Shown: positions 43,003 to 52,696 of the stretch, piece after piece
Layout of the letters: every line of letters starts with the position of its first letter
How positions within the stretch are numbered: position 1 is the first letter of the stretch
Assembly (NCBI RefSeq): GCF_033366695.1
Contig: NZ_JAOBTQ010000001.1
Span: 806,001 to 870,000, forward strand
Direction: 5' to 3'
Length of the DNA stretch: 64,000 nt
Source: Streptomyces sp. SCL15-4
Lineage (GTDB): Bacteria; Actinomycetota; Actinomycetes; Streptomycetales; Streptomycetaceae
The notes under the pieces: model-generated
Database searches by the model: none
What the model was told of the DNA's origin: nothing
What the model saw: the letters and a program-made list of their open reading frames with translations, nothing else
Position numbers and translations under genes: made by a program

Positions 43003-44904
43003 TTACAGCGCGCGTTCCAGGCGGTCCGCCATCAGCTTGACGAAGCGGGCCGGCTCCTTGGGCTGGCCGCCTTCGGCGAGCACCGCCAGGCTGTACAGCA
43101 GCTCGGCGGTCTCGGCCAGCTCCGTGTGGTCCTCGCGCTCCCGGTACGCCTGGTTGAGGCCCTTCACCAGCCGGTGCTCCGGGTTGAGTTCCAGGATCCG
43201 CTTGGCGCGGGGCACCTCCTGGCCCATCGCGCGGTACATGTTCTCCAGCGCCGGGGTGAGGTCGTGCGCGTCGGAGACGACACAGGCCGGGGAGACGGTG
43301 AGGCGGGAGGACAGGCGTACGTCCTTGATGTCCTCGTCCAGCCGCTCCTTCATCCAGCCGAGCAGCCCGGCGTACTCCTCGCTCCGCTTCTCCCGCTCGG
43401 TGTCGGCGCTGTCCTCGTTCTCGGCGTCGAGGTCGATCTGCCCCTTGGCGACGGAGCGCAGCTTCTTGCCCTCGTACTCGCCGACGGCGTCGGCCCACAC
43501 CTCGTCGACCGGGTCGGTGAGCAGCAGCACCTCGATGCCCCGCTCCCGGAAGGCCTCCATGTGCGGGGAGTTCTCGATGCTCTGCCGGGACTCGCCGGTC
43601 AGGTAGTAGATGTCCTCCTGGCCGTCCTTCATCCGCTCGACGTACTGCTTGAGCGTGGTCGGCTCGGTGTCGTGGTGCGTGCTGGCGAAGGAGGCGACGG
43701 CGAGGAGGGCGTCGCGGTTCTCCGGGTCGGTGACCAGTCCCTCCTTCAGGACCGTGCCGAACTCCCGCCAGAACGTGCCGTAGCGCTCCTGGTCCTTGGT
43801 CATCATCTCCTTGACCGTGGACAGGACCTTCTTCGTCAGCCGTCGCCGCATCATCTCGATGTGGCGGTCCTGCTGGAGGATCTCGCGGGACACGTTCAGC
43901 GAGAGGTCGGCGGCGTCCACGACGCCCTTGACGAAGCGGAGGTACGGCGGCAGCAGCGCCTCGCAGTCGTCCATGATGAACACGCGCTTGACGTACAGCT
44001 GCACGCCGCGCTTGAAGTCCCGCGTGAACAGGTCGTGGGGGGCGTGCGCCGGCAGGAACAGCAGGGCCTGGTACTCGAAGGTGCCCTCCGCCTGGAGCCG
44101 GATCGTCTCCAGCGGGTCGCGCCAGTCGTGGCCGATGTGCTTGTACAGCTCGTGGTACTCGTCGTCGGACACCTCGTCGCGGGGCCGTGCCCACAGCGCC
44201 TTCATGGAGTTGAGGGTCTCGGGCTCGGGCGTCTCGTCGCCCTCACCGGCCTTCTCGGGCACCATGCGGATCGGCCAGGTGATGAAGTCCGAGTACCGCT
44301 TGATGATCTCCCTGATCTTCCACGGGGAGGTGTAGTCGTGGAGCTGGTTCTCCGGGTCGGCGGGCTTGAGGTGCAGCGTGACCGAGGTGCCCTGCGGCGC
44401 GTCGTCCACCTTCTCCAGCGTGTACGTGCCCTCGCCGCGCGACGACCACCGGGTGCCCTGGCTCTCGCCGGCCCGCCGGGTCAGCAGGGTGACCTCGTCG
44501 GCCACCATGAAGCCGGAGTAGAACCCGACACCGAACTGGCCGATCAGCCCGTCCTCGCCGGCCTTGTCCTGGGCCTCGCGCAGCTCCCGGAGGAACTGTG
44601 CGGTGCCCGAGTTGGCGATCGTGCCGATGAGCTGCCCGACCTCGTCGTACGACATCCCGATGCCGTTGTCGCGCACGGTGAGCGTACGGGCGTCCTTGTC
44701 AATGTCGATCTCGATGTGCGGGTCGGACACATCGGCGTCCAGCGAGTCGTCCCAGAGCTTCTCCAGACGCAGCTTGTCCAGCGCGTCGGAGGCGTTGGAG
44801 ACGAGTTCCCGCAGGAAGACATCCTTGTTCGAGTAGACCGAGTGGATCATCAGCTGGAGCAGCTGACGGGCCTCTACCTGGAACTCAAACGTCTCGGTCG
44901 GCAT
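43003..44904 (-). CDS. htpG: Molecular chaperone HtpG (Hsp90)
   Basis: A 633-residue cytosolic Hsp90. The N-terminal ATP-binding domain has [20 protein letters not shown], then [19 protein letters not shown] and [15 protein letters not shown]. The middle domain has [20 protein letters not shown] and the family [10 protein letters not shown] typical C-terminal dimerisation domain is present, with no MEEVD end. It assists folding of client proteins under stress. The ATG at 44904 has GAGGGA upstream. It is monocistronic and divergent from the SRPBCC gene with about 280 bp between, in which I saw no CIRCE-like inverted repeat. Confidence 0.98.
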
Positions 44905-45185
44905 GTTCGCGATTCCCTCACAGGTCCTGTTGCCCTGAACTGGTGGCAAACACTGTAAAACACCACGTCAGCGCAGTGGCTCGAAGAAGCCGTCGGTGGC
45001 CGGATCCGCACCCCTGCGGCCGGGGCGCGCGCGTCCGGCCCAGGCGCGCGCCGGGTGCCGGGCGGTGGTGATCGGAATCGGTGGCCATGACCGTCGGCTC
45101 CCCGGGTACCCGGCAGACTCCGGCCGGGTCGGCCCGCGCGGCGGGCGGCCCGGGACACCCCACCAGTGAGAACGGAGACGTGGAG

Positions 45186-45665
45186 ATGAGCACGGTCAAG
45201 GAAGCGGTGGAAGTGGACGTTCCGGTGCACACCGCCTACAACCAGTGGACGCAGTTCGAGAATTTCCCGAAGTTCATGGACGGCGTCGAGGAGGTCACCC
45301 AGCTGGACGACCGGCACAACCACTGGACCACGAAGATCGGCGGGGTACGGCGTGAGTTCGACACCGAGATCGTCGACCAGCTGCCGGACGAGCGGATCAC
45401 GTGGCGCACGGTCAGCGGCGACACGAGCCAGCGGGGCAGCGTCCGCTTCGAGCGGGTGGACGACACCCACACCAGGGTGGAGCTGGTGATGGACATCGAG
45501 CCCAGCGGGCCGGTGGAGAAGGCCGGAGACCTGATCGGCACGATCGACCGGCGCGTCAAGGGCGACATGAAGCGGTTCAAGGAGTACATCGAGGAACGCG
45601 GCGCCGAGTCCGGTGCGTGGCGCGGCCGGATCCGGCCCGGCGACACGAGCGGCCCGGCCCTGTGA
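45186..45665 (+). CDS. SRPBCC-fold protein (cyclase/dehydrase, polyketide_cyc family)
   Basis: A 159-residue protein with the START-like fold signature VKEAVEVDVPVHTAYNQWTQ, then FENFPKFMDGVEEVTQLDDR. The terminal helix is amphipathic (MKRFKEYIEERG). These proteins bind hydrophobic ligands; most stand-alone Streptomyces members are uncharacterised stress or lipid-binding proteins. GGAGACGTGGAG precedes the ATG. It is single and convergent with the alginate-lyase-like gene across a strong terminator. Confidence 0.88.
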   Translation: MSTVKEAVEVDVPVHTAYNQWTQFENFPKFMDGVEEVTQLDDRHNHWTTKIGGVRREFDTEIVDQLPDERITWRTVSGDTSQRGSVRFERVDDTHTRVELVMDIEPSGPVEKAGDLIGTIDRRVKGDMKRFKEYIEERGAESGAWRGRIRPGDTSGPAL

Positions 45666-45684
45666 GCCCACGCCGTGTGACCTG

Positions 45685-45725
45685 ACCGGGCCGGACCGGG
45701 CGGCGTACGCCCGGCCCGGCCCGGT
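45685..45725. terminator. Bidirectional terminator
   Basis: A 17-bp inverted repeat with one mismatch (45685-45701 and 45709-45725), 7-nt loop, between the convergent SRPBCC and alginate-lyase-like genes. Confidence 0.85.
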
Positions 45726-45741
45726 GGCGGTTGCCGGGAAC

Positions 45742-46965
45742 TCAGTTGGGATTGTCGCCGTGGGTCAGGGTCTCCCAGGCGACGAAGAGGTTGTTGCTGC
45801 CCGCCGGGCGGTTCTGCGCCGTCAGGTTCCCGGTGTTGGTCATGGCGATGCCCAGGCGGTTGTGGAGGGCGTTGTAACCGACCTCGGTGACCGGGCCCAG
45901 GCCTCGGTTGACGCTGCCGCCGCACAGCCAGCTCGGGACGGTGGCGCCCAGTTCGTAGGTGGACTGGAAGCCGAGCGCCTGCCGCAGCCGCTCGCCGACG
46001 TCGGTGCCGTAGAGGTCCTGGCCCTGGATGCGGCTGGTCTCGGCGACATGGGAGATGGCGGAGATGCCGTACCCGGTGTGGGTGAAGTCGCGGCAGGTCT
46101 CCTGGGTGAGTCCGGTGACGAAGGTCGACTGGCCCTGCCAGTAGGAGACGATCTTGTCGCGGGTGTTGAGGTTCTGGCTCGGCACGGTCTTCGGCAGGTC
46201 GCCGTCGGAGGCGAGGTACACGTAGGCGGCGGTGCGGGTGCGGAATTTCGCCATGGCGGTGTCGTACGCCGACTTGTCCTCCAGGAAGACGGAGATGCCC
46301 ACGGCCGCCTCCATCATCGACAGCTCCCAGTTGCCGTTGGAGTTCGAGCCGTTGACGAGCTTCGGCAGATAGACATCGCGCAGCATGGCCGCGAACCGGC
46401 CGGAGCCGGCCCACGTGCCGGTGTAGGTGTACTTGATGATCTCGGCGGCCTTCGGCCAGGAGGAGCCCGCCCAGCCCGTCTGGAGCGGCGCGTTGCTGTT
46501 GGTGTGGTCCTGGAGCACGGCGGACCAGGCGTCCATCAGCTCGATCGACTTCTTCGCGTAGCGCTCGTCGCGGGTGATGTACCAGGCGAGCGCGTCGGTG
46601 TAGGCGGCGATCGCGTCCTCGCGCTCGTCGGTGCAGCCGTAGTTGGGGTTGGAGTAGGAACCGCACTCGACGACGGCGCGGGGCTTGGGAGTGCGGCTCA
46701 GGCTCGCGTACTTGCTCGCCATCATCTGGTCGTACGCGCCCTTCCAGGGCTGGACGCCGGCCAGCACCTTGTCGCGGGCGAAGTCGAGCTGGGCGCGGGA
46801 GACCGTGACGCCGGGGTGCGCGAAGGCGGCGGGGGCGGCCTCCGCACGCTGGGCGCCGGGCCAGGAGAGCAGCCCGCCGGCGAGCAGGGCCGCCGTCGCC
46901 GTGAGAGCGAGAGCGCAGCGCGGGGACCTGCGGCGGCGAGGGGCGGGGGTGTCCTTGTCCTGCAT
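45742..46965 (-). CDS. Secreted alginate-lyase-family protein
   Basis: A 407-residue exported protein. The basic leader (RRRRSPR) and hydrophobic core are probably cut near AEA-AP. The rest is an (alpha/alpha) toroid of the alginate lyase family (PF05426 type): NAPLQTGWAGSSWPKAAEII and the active-site-like NSNGNWELSMMEAAVGI with Asn and His/Tyr candidates. It probably cleaves uronic acid polysaccharides by beta-elimination; exact substrate is uncertain. Starts at 46965, 46980 and 47040 are all in frame; I chose 46965 because AGGA lies 8 nt upstream. A single gene before the sugar operon. Confidence 0.87.
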   Translation of the reverse strand: MQDKDTPAPRRRRSPRCALALTATAALLAGGLLSWPGAQRAEAAPAAFAHPGVTVSRAQLDFARDKVLAGVQPWKGAYDQMMASKYASLSRTPKPRAVVECGSYSNPNYGCTDEREDAIAAYTDALAWYITRDERYAKKSIELMDAWSAVLQDHTNSNAPLQTGWAGSSWPKAAEIIKYTYTGTWAGSGRFAAMLRDVYLPKLVNGSNSNGNWELSMMEAAVGISVFLEDKSAYDTAMAKFRTRTAAYVYLASDGDLPKTVPSQNLNTRDKIVSYWQGQSTFVTGLTQETCRDFTHTGYGISAISHVAETSRIQGQDLYGTDVGERLRQALGFQSTYELGATVPSWLCGGSVNRGLGPVTEVGYNALHNRLGIAMTNTGNLTAQNRPAGSNNLFVAWETLTHGDNPN

Positions 46966-47073
46966 CTGATCCGTCCTCATATGTGAACGCCAAACGGCTT
47001 TCTGAACGGCCGAGTTGACGAGACGATAGGTACGGACCAAGCACCCGTCAAGAGCGCCGTCGGCGGTCGCCCC

Positions 47074-47832
47074 TCACTCCTCGCCGGACGGCAGTGTCGT
47101 GCCCGGCAGCGCGTACTCGTCGCGGTGGCCGCACATGCCGTAACCGGCGAGCCGGGTGGGGTCGGCGCGGTGGGCGGTGGCGTCGTCGAGGTAGGCGGGC
47201 TCGCCGGTCTCCAGGGCGTCGAGCTGGGCGCCGGTGCGCTCGGCGGCGGCCAGGGCGCCCGCGCGCCACAGGGCGCGCCAGCGGGGCACCTCGGCACGGA
47301 CCAGTCGGGCGGCGGCGCGCTGGAAGTCCCGATAGGGGCCCGCGTCCCCGGCGGTCAGGGCCTCGCGCAGCACGAGGAAGCCCTCGACCGCGAGGTCCCT
47401 GCGGCGCCGGGCCGCCGCCTCCGTGCCGGGGCCGGTGCCGGGTGGCAGCGTGGCCGCCGCGGCGTACCGCTCGGGGTCGGCGAGCACCTCGGGCGGGAAG
47501 GTGAACACCGCGTCCCCGGCCTCGGGCAGCCCGCTGTTCTGCATCAGCACGGTGACGCGCAGCCCGCCGCCCTGCACCATGCGGTGGACGGTGCCCGGGG
47601 TGAACCAGGCGACCGTGCCCGGCCCGAGCGGGATGTCCCGGTGACCGTCCGGACCGAGGGTCTGCACCGCGCCCCGGCCGCCGGTCACGACGTACGCCTC
47701 CGCGCACACCAGGTGCAGATGCGGGGTGCCGCCGCGCAGGCCGTCGGCGGCCGGCCAGTCGTAGGCGCTGAGGTGGGACAGGCCGACCGCGCCGGGCAGC
47801 GGGCTCGGCAGCCGGAGCTCCGGCCCGCTCAC
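47074..47832 (-). CDS. Cupin-domain protein
   Basis: A 252-residue protein. The cupin barrel occupies about 25-115 with GGTPHLHLVCAEAYVVTGG and FTPGTVHRMV, which supplies the metal-binding His/Glu set. The C-terminal half is helical, Ala/Arg-rich, and may be regulatory. The GTG start overlaps the stop of the DUF6807 gene by 4 bp, so it is the third gene of a coupled operon and probably acts in the same sugar pathway, perhaps as an isomerase or sensor. Confidence 0.83.
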   Translation of the reverse strand: MSGPELRLPSPLPGAVGLSHLSAYDWPAADGLRGGTPHLHLVCAEAYVVTGGRGAVQTLGPDGHRDIPLGPGTVAWFTPGTVHRMVQGGGLRVTVLMQNSGLPEAGDAVFTFPPEVLADPERYAAAATLPPGTGPGTEAAARRRRDLAVEGFLVLREALTAGDAGPYRDFQRAAARLVRAEVPRWRALWRAGALAAAERTGAQLDALETGEPAYLDDATAHRADPTRLAGYGMCGHRDEYALPGTTLPSGEE

Positions 47833-48749
47833 CACGGCAGGCCCGCCAGGTGCGCGGCGATCCGGTCCCGGTCCCACGCGCCGTCGGCGATCACCAGCCG
47901 GTAGCGGTAGCCGAAGCACTCCCCCGGCTCTAGGGTGAACTCCTCGAAGAACGCCCAGGAGAACGCGACCGTCGGAACGGGTTCGGCGCGCACGAACCAG
48001 TGGGACTCATGGATCGCCGACGTCTCGTCCAGGTTCTCCGGCGCGTGCGCGAAGACCAGCGTGGAGTGCCCGTCGACCTCGTCGTGCTCGGCGGTGAAGG
48101 CGAGCCAGGGCCCCTGGGTGCCCATCGGGTCCCCGGCGCCGGTGCCCGGGGCGAGGACCCGGCTGCCGGTGAAGTCGCGCGGCCCGCGCCACTGCAGTCC
48201 GGTGTATCCGGCCAGTTCGCGGCCCGCAGTGGTCGGGGAGCCGAACACCAGCGGCTCGGCGCGGATGTTGGTGAGCCGGATCGACCAGTCCAGGGCCCAG
48301 GCTCCGGCCTCCTCGTCGACCGAGTGCACCTCGATGCCGCGCTCCTCACGGGCCCACTCCTGCCCGCCGTGTGCGACCCAGGTCAACTCCTCGGCCAGGG
48401 CGAGCCGTTCGTCCTCGGCGGTGAGGGCGGTGAAGCCGTCGTGCCGCATGGAGCCGACCCGGTCGGGCAGCGCCTGATAACCCCGGCCGGGCACATAGCT
48501 GTTGCCGCCCCAGAAGTTCTGTCCGGACAGATGGCTGGCCGTCATCTGCACGCCTTTGTGCCAGCGGTGGTCGTTCGGGCGGTATCCGGTGACCGTGCGC
48601 CCGGACAGGGTGCGCACGGGATGGGCGTAGGGCTTGGGCGCCTCGAAGGGGTCCGGGTCGGGACGGTAGACGTAGCGGAGGATCTCGGTGCCGTTCGATG
48701 CCCGGACCGCGACATGTTCGCCGTGGACGTGGCCGACGCGGATGCTCAC
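47829..48749 (-). CDS. DUF6807/PmoA-family protein
   Basis: A 306-residue beta-rich protein. It begins HVHGEHVAVRASNGTEILRY and contains PNDHRWHKGVQMTASHLSGQ, then NFWGG, and TAEHDEVDGHSTLVFAHAPE. The family (annotated as methane-oxygenase-associated PmoA) commonly lies next to Gfo/Idh/MocA dehydrogenases in sugar operons and is thought to handle sugars; biochemical function is unproven. The GTG overlaps the preceding dehydrogenase stop by 4 bp. Confidence 0.82.
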   Translation of the reverse strand: MSIRVGHVHGEHVAVRASNGTEILRYVYRPDPDPFEAPKPYAHPVRTLSGRTVTGYRPNDHRWHKGVQMTASHLSGQNFWGGNSYVPGRGYQALPDRVGSMRHDGFTALTAEDERLALAEELTWVAHGGQEWAREERGIEVHSVDEEAGAWALDWSIRLTNIRAEPLVFGSPTTAGRELAGYTGLQWRGPRDFTGSRVLAPGTGAGDPMGTQGPWLAFTAEHDEVDGHSTLVFAHAPENLDETSAIHESHWFVRAEPVPTVAFSWAFFEEFTLEPGECFGYRYRLVIADGAWDRDRIAAHLAGLPW

Positions 48750-49861
48750 GCGCGCTCCTTCGGGGCCCAGTCGGGGTGGCCGCCGTGCATGGCCGTGTAG
48801 TAGGGGTCGCCGGGGCCGATCTCGCCGGCGCGCACCGGCTGCCCGGTGAACGCCGCCTTGTACAGGGCGGCGGCGAACTCCACGGCGGCACGGGCGTCCT
48901 GCCCGCTGCCGGACGGCCGTACCCCTTGGTCGTAGGCGTCGAGGAAGGCGCCGAGCTGCGCGGTGTGCGAACTGGGCACGTTCCGCGCCGGGGTGCGCCA
49001 GGCGGAGACGCGGTCGGGGTCGACGTGCGGCGCCGGGGTGTAGACCCAGTCGTCGTTGCCGTGTCCGTACAGGTGGGTCAGCTCGACCGTCGCGTCGGCG
49101 CAGTCGACGCGGAGACGGCTCACCTCCTGCGGGGACAGCACGCTGTTGACGACGGTGGCGAGCGCGCCGTTGCGGAAGCGGACCAGGGCGGTGGAGACGT
49201 CCTCGCTCTCGATGTCGTGGACCAGGCGGGCCGCCATGGCCCGGACCTCCTCCCACTCGCCGAGCAGGTGCAGCAGCAGGTCGTACTGGTGGATGCCGTG
49301 CCCCATGGTGGGTCCGCCGCCCTCGGTGGCCCACCGGCCGCGCCACGGCTCGGCGTAGTACGCGGCGTCCCGGTGCCAGGTGGTCTGGCAGTGCGCCACC
49401 AGGGGCGCGCCCAGCTCGCCGCGCGCGAGCAGGTCGCGGGCGTGTACGGCGCCCGAGCCGTAGCGGTGCTGGAAGATCACCGCGGCGTAGGCGCCGGACG
49501 CCTCCTCGGCGGCGGCGATGTCGTCCAGTTCGGCCTGGGACAGGCAGAGCGGCTTCTCGCACAGCACCCAGGCGCCCGCCTTGAGCGCGGTCACGGTCTG
49601 CTCCCGGTGCAGCGCCGGCGGGGTGCCGATGAGTACCAGGTCCGGCCGTACCGCGTCGAGCATGGCCTCGGTCGAGGTGAACCCGGCGACCCGCGCGCCC
49701 GCCTGCTGCCGGAAGGCGTCCAGCCGCTCCTGGTCCAGATCGACGGCGGCGACCAGTTCCGCCCGCTCGGCGTGGGCTCTGAGCGCGGGCAGATGGCCGC
49801 CGGTGACGATGGCGCCGGTGCCGATCACGGCGACGCGGCGGCGGGGTGCGGGCAGGGGCAT
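48746..49861 (-). CDS. Gfo/Idh/MocA-family sugar oxidoreductase
   Basis: A 371-residue NAD(P)-dependent oxidoreductase with the standard Rossmann start VAVIGTGAIVTGGHLPAL, the EKP motif in VLCEKPLCLS, and the catalytic-region GGGPTMGHGIHQYDLLLHLL with the typical D/H pair. It should oxidise or reduce a sugar or cyclitol. It is the first gene of a three-gene operon in which both junctions overlap by 4 bp. A LacI-type AAGCGCTT palindrome lies 50 bp upstream of the ATG, consistent with induction by a sugar. Confidence 0.92.
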   Translation of the reverse strand: MPLPAPRRRVAVIGTGAIVTGGHLPALRAHAERAELVAAVDLDQERLDAFRQQAGARVAGFTSTEAMLDAVRPDLVLIGTPPALHREQTVTALKAGAWVLCEKPLCLSQAELDDIAAAEEASGAYAAVIFQHRYGSGAVHARDLLARGELGAPLVAHCQTTWHRDAAYYAEPWRGRWATEGGGPTMGHGIHQYDLLLHLLGEWEEVRAMAARLVHDIESEDVSTALVRFRNGALATVVNSVLSPQEVSRLRVDCADATVELTHLYGHGNDDWVYTPAPHVDPDRVSAWRTPARNVPSSHTAQLGAFLDAYDQGVRPSGSGQDARAAVEFAAALYKAAFTGQPVRAGEIGPGDPYYTAMHGGHPDWAPKERA

Positions 49862-49910
49862 GCGGCGCTCCTCGGGGAATCGACAGGACGCAGGCAGCCG
49901 GCGAGCTATG

Positions 49911-49922
49911 GAAAGCGCTTGC
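49911..49922. promoter_or_regulatory. LacI-type operator GAAAGCGCTTGC
   Basis: The 8-bp core AAGCGCTT (49913-49920) is a perfect palindrome; the flanks fit only partly. It lies about 50 bp upstream of the three-gene operon, the same spacing as the site before the protease at 42424. Confidence 0.6.
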
Positions 49923-50011
49923 TACCGTACGCGGACGACCCTAGGGGCGAGGGATGGCGAGGACAACCCCCGGGCCGGGAGAGCCACTGGTCCGGAGGTC
50001 GAGGCGGCGTC

Positions 50012-50233
50012 CGGGCGGGCCCGGACCACATCGCCTTCGGCCTCGGCGCGCACTTCTGCCCGGGCTCGCACCTCGCCCGGCCGGAGGCCCGGATCGCGCT
50101 GCCCGCGCTGTTCGACCGGTTCCCGCGCCCGGCCCTGGCCGTCGGCCCGGAGGACGTCCCGTCCGGACAGACCTTCATCGGCAGCGGCATCGCGTCCCTC
50201 GAAGCACGGGTACACCCCCGTACCCCTATCCAG
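50012..50233 (+). pseudogene. 3' remnant of a cytochrome P450
   Basis: About 70 codons encode PDHIAFGLGAHFCPGSHLAR, then EARIALPALFDRFPRPALAV, the haem-binding FGxGxHxCxG motif and end of a bacterial P450. The N-terminal five sixths is absent, and the frame continues without a proper stop into the MFS gene on the other strand. It is therefore a truncated relic. Confidence 0.8.
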
Positions 50234-51482
50234 CGGCAAGTCGTCCGGCTGCCGGGACCGGCCGCGCGGCCAGGTGTCCGGCTCGGTTCAGCCCGGCGAC
50301 CAGCGCCGCCGAGCCGAGTCCGGTCGCGGCCAGCACCGCCCAGGGCAGCCACCGCACGCCGGTGTCGAACAGCGCCCCGACCGCCAGGTTGCCGAGCGAC
50401 ACCGCGATGCCGGAGGCGGTGTTGTAGGCGCCGTAGTAGGTGGCCACGAGCCGGTCGCCGGAGAGCCGGACCACGGTGTCCATCTCGAACGGGTAGAGCA
50501 GCGCCCCGCCCCAGGCCAGCAGCACCGCGCACACCGTCAGGACGGCCACCCCGGTCACGGCTCCGTGCGTCCGGGGCAGCAGGGGCAGGAAGGCGGCGCC
50601 CATGACGGTCAGGCCGGAGACGACGGCACGCGGCCCGGGCAGGGTGCGCTGCGCCCACGCGGTCAGCCTCAGCTGTCCGGCCAGCGCGGCCAGCGCGGAG
50701 GCGGCGAAGACGGCGCCGGTCACCATTCCGGTCCGCGCGCCGAACAGTTCCCGGGCCTGCAACGGCAGGGCGAGGTACACCTGGAAGGCCAGCACGTAGG
50801 AGCCGCTCATGGCGGCGGCGAACAGCAGGAAGGGGCGGTTGGCGGCCACGGTGCGCCAGTCCGCGGCGACCGCCCGCCAGGCGGGTCCGGCATCCCGGCC
50901 GGCCGGGGGCCGGGCGGGCAGGGCGCGGGCCTGGAGCACCGCCAGGGCCGCGAAGACGGCCGCCGCGACCGTGCACACGGCGCCGAAGTCGAAGGCCAGC
51001 AGGGCCAGTCCGGCGAGCGGGCCGACCAGGATGCCCGCCTGGTAGAAGACGTTGAAGACGGCGAAGGCCGCCACCCGCCGCTCCTGGCCCGCGTCGGCCG
51101 CGAGATAGGCGCGCACGGCCGGGTTGAACAGGGCGCCCGCCAGCCCGGTCAGCGCCGAGGCCGCCACCAGGGCGGGCAGCGAACCGGCCACCGCCAGCAG
51201 GGCGAACGCGACGGCGCGCAGGGCGCATCCGGCGAGGATCATCGGTTTGCAGCCGTAGCGGTCGGCGAGCGTCCCGCCGAGGAGGAACATGCCCTGCTGG
51301 GAGACGTTGCGCACGCCCAGGACCAGACCGACGGCCCAGGCGGCGAGGCCGAGGCCGTGGGCCAGGTGGTCGGCCAGGTAGGGCATGAGCATGTAGAAGC
51401 CCAGGTTGATGCCGAACTGGTTCACCATCAGCAACCGGGCCGGCCGGCCGAAGCCGGCCGTCCGGGCCCACGGCCCCCTCAT
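50226..51482 (-). CDS. MFS transporter (12-segment)
   Basis: A 418-residue transporter with about 12 membrane segments: [20 protein letters not shown] in segment 1 and [20 protein letters not shown] for the loop 2-3 motif. It resembles DHA1-type multidrug or amino-acid exporters. Its ATG overlaps the stop of a PLP-dependent enzyme by 4 bp, so the pair is co-translated. Export of the enzyme's amino-acid product is the simplest reading. The 3' end overlaps the P450 relic on the other strand by a few bases. Confidence 0.9.
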   Translation of the reverse strand: MRGPWARTAGFGRPARLLMVNQFGINLGFYMLMPYLADHLAHGLGLAAWAVGLVLGVRNVSQQGMFLLGGTLADRYGCKPMILAGCALRAVAFALLAVAGSLPALVAASALTGLAGALFNPAVRAYLAADAGQERRVAAFAVFNVFYQAGILVGPLAGLALLAFDFGAVCTVAAAVFAALAVLQARALPARPPAGRDAGPAWRAVAADWRTVAANRPFLLFAAAMSGSYVLAFQVYLALPLQARELFGARTGMVTGAVFAASALAALAGQLRLTAWAQRTLPGPRAVVSGLTVMGAAFLPLLPRTHGAVTGVAVLTVCAVLLAWGGALLYPFEMDTVVRLSGDRLVATYYGAYNTASGIAVSLGNLAVGALFDTGVRWLPWAVLAATGLGSAALVAGLNRAGHLAARPVPAAGRLAAG

Positions 51483-52594
51483 CGGACGCCTGCCTTCGCC
51501 AGATCGCGGGCGAGCGGATCGCGGACCCGGGAACACCGCGTCCACCGCGTCACCACGCGCGCGTCCGGTTCGGCGATCTCGTCGGGCTCCGGCGGCGGGG
51601 CGGGCCCGAGGAGCCCGTGCTCACGGCACCAGTCGTCGTCGTAGACGGTCTGGAGGTAGCGGTGCGGGCCGTCGGGGAAGACGGCGGCGATCCTGGTCCC
51701 CGCGGGATGGGTGCGGGCCGCCCAGCCGGCCACCAGCGCCACCGCCCCGACGCTCCAGCCGCCGGAGACGCCATAGCGGCCGGCGAGCCGGCGGCAGGCC
51801 CGGACGGCCTCGGCGGGACCGACCCAGTGAACCTCCGTGAAGGCCGCGTAGTCGACGTTGCCGGGATGGATGCTGGAGCCGAGCCCGCGCATCAGCCGGG
51901 GGCCGGCCGGCTGGCCGAAGATCGCCGAGCCGACCGCGTCCACCCCGATGAGCGTCAGGCCGGGCCGGCTCTCGCGCAGCACGGCGGAGATCCCGGCCGA
52001 GTGTCCGCCCGTGCCGACCGCCGCCACCAGCACGTCGACGCGGCCGAGCTGGGCGATCAGTTCGGCGGCGAGGGGCCGGTAGGCGGCGGCGTTGTCGGGG
52101 TTGCGGTACTGGTCCGGGCAGTACGCGCCCGGGGTGCGGGCCAGCAGTTCGGCGACCCGTTCCCGGCGGGCCTGCTGCCAGCCGCCCTCCGGGTGCGGCG
52201 CGGCGACCCGGACGACCCGCGCGCCCAGCGCGGCGAGCAGGCGGGCCACGGGAGGCTCCAGGCCGGGGTCGGTGACGACGGTGACGGGATGGCCGTAGGT
52301 CAGCCCGGCCAGGGCCAGGCCGAGACCGAGGGTGCCGCTGGAGGACTCGACGATCGGCGCGCCGGGCACGAGGTCGCCCCGGCGCCGGGCCTCGCGGACC
52401 ATGTGCAGGGCGGGCCGGTCCTTCAGGCCGCCGGGGTTGGCGCCTTCCAGCTTGGCGTGGAAGCCCCGGCCGGGCGGGGCGAAGGGTTCGTCCACCCACA
52501 GGACCGGTGTGCCGCCGACGAGTTGGGCGGGGTGCCGGGCGGCCGGCGGGCGGGTCGCGGGCGTTCCGAGCGGCGCGAGCGGGGAGAGGGGCAT
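51479..52594 (-). CDS. PLP-dependent enzyme of the cysteine synthase/SbnA type
   Basis: A 371-residue fold-type II PLP enzyme. The PLP lysine is Lys58 ([11 protein letters not shown]), with [20 protein letters not shown], the phosphate-binding [10 protein letters not shown] and the C-terminal [11 protein letters not shown]. It most resembles cysteine synthase and the 2,3-diaminopropionate-forming SbnA group; the unusual GANPGGLKD (normally NPxxSxKDR) deviates from housekeeping CysK. It is coupled to an MFS exporter. Exact reaction is unknown. The ATG at 52594 has AAGGAG about 10 nt upstream. Confidence 0.88.
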   Translation of the reverse strand: MPLSPLAPLGTPATRPPAARHPAQLVGGTPVLWVDEPFAPPGRGFHAKLEGANPGGLKDRPALHMVREARRRGDLVPGAPIVESSSGTLGLGLALAGLTYGHPVTVVTDPGLEPPVARLLAALGARVVRVAAPHPEGGWQQARRERVAELLARTPGAYCPDQYRNPDNAAAYRPLAAELIAQLGRVDVLVAAVGTGGHSAGISAVLRESRPGLTLIGVDAVGSAIFGQPAGPRLMRGLGSSIHPGNVDYAAFTEVHWVGPAEAVRACRRLAGRYGVSGGWSVGAVALVAGWAARTHPAGTRIAAVFPDGPHRYLQTVYDDDWCREHGLLGPAPPPEPDEIAEPDARVVTRWTRCSRVRDPLARDLAKAGVR

Positions 52595-52696
52595 GGGGGT
52601 ACGGCTCCTTCACGCCCGGCCGCGGTACGGCGGGCGCTGTGCGAGTGGGGGCATGGCGCGCGGGCGCGCCCCGGACCGGGGCGGGCGGGCGCCGCC

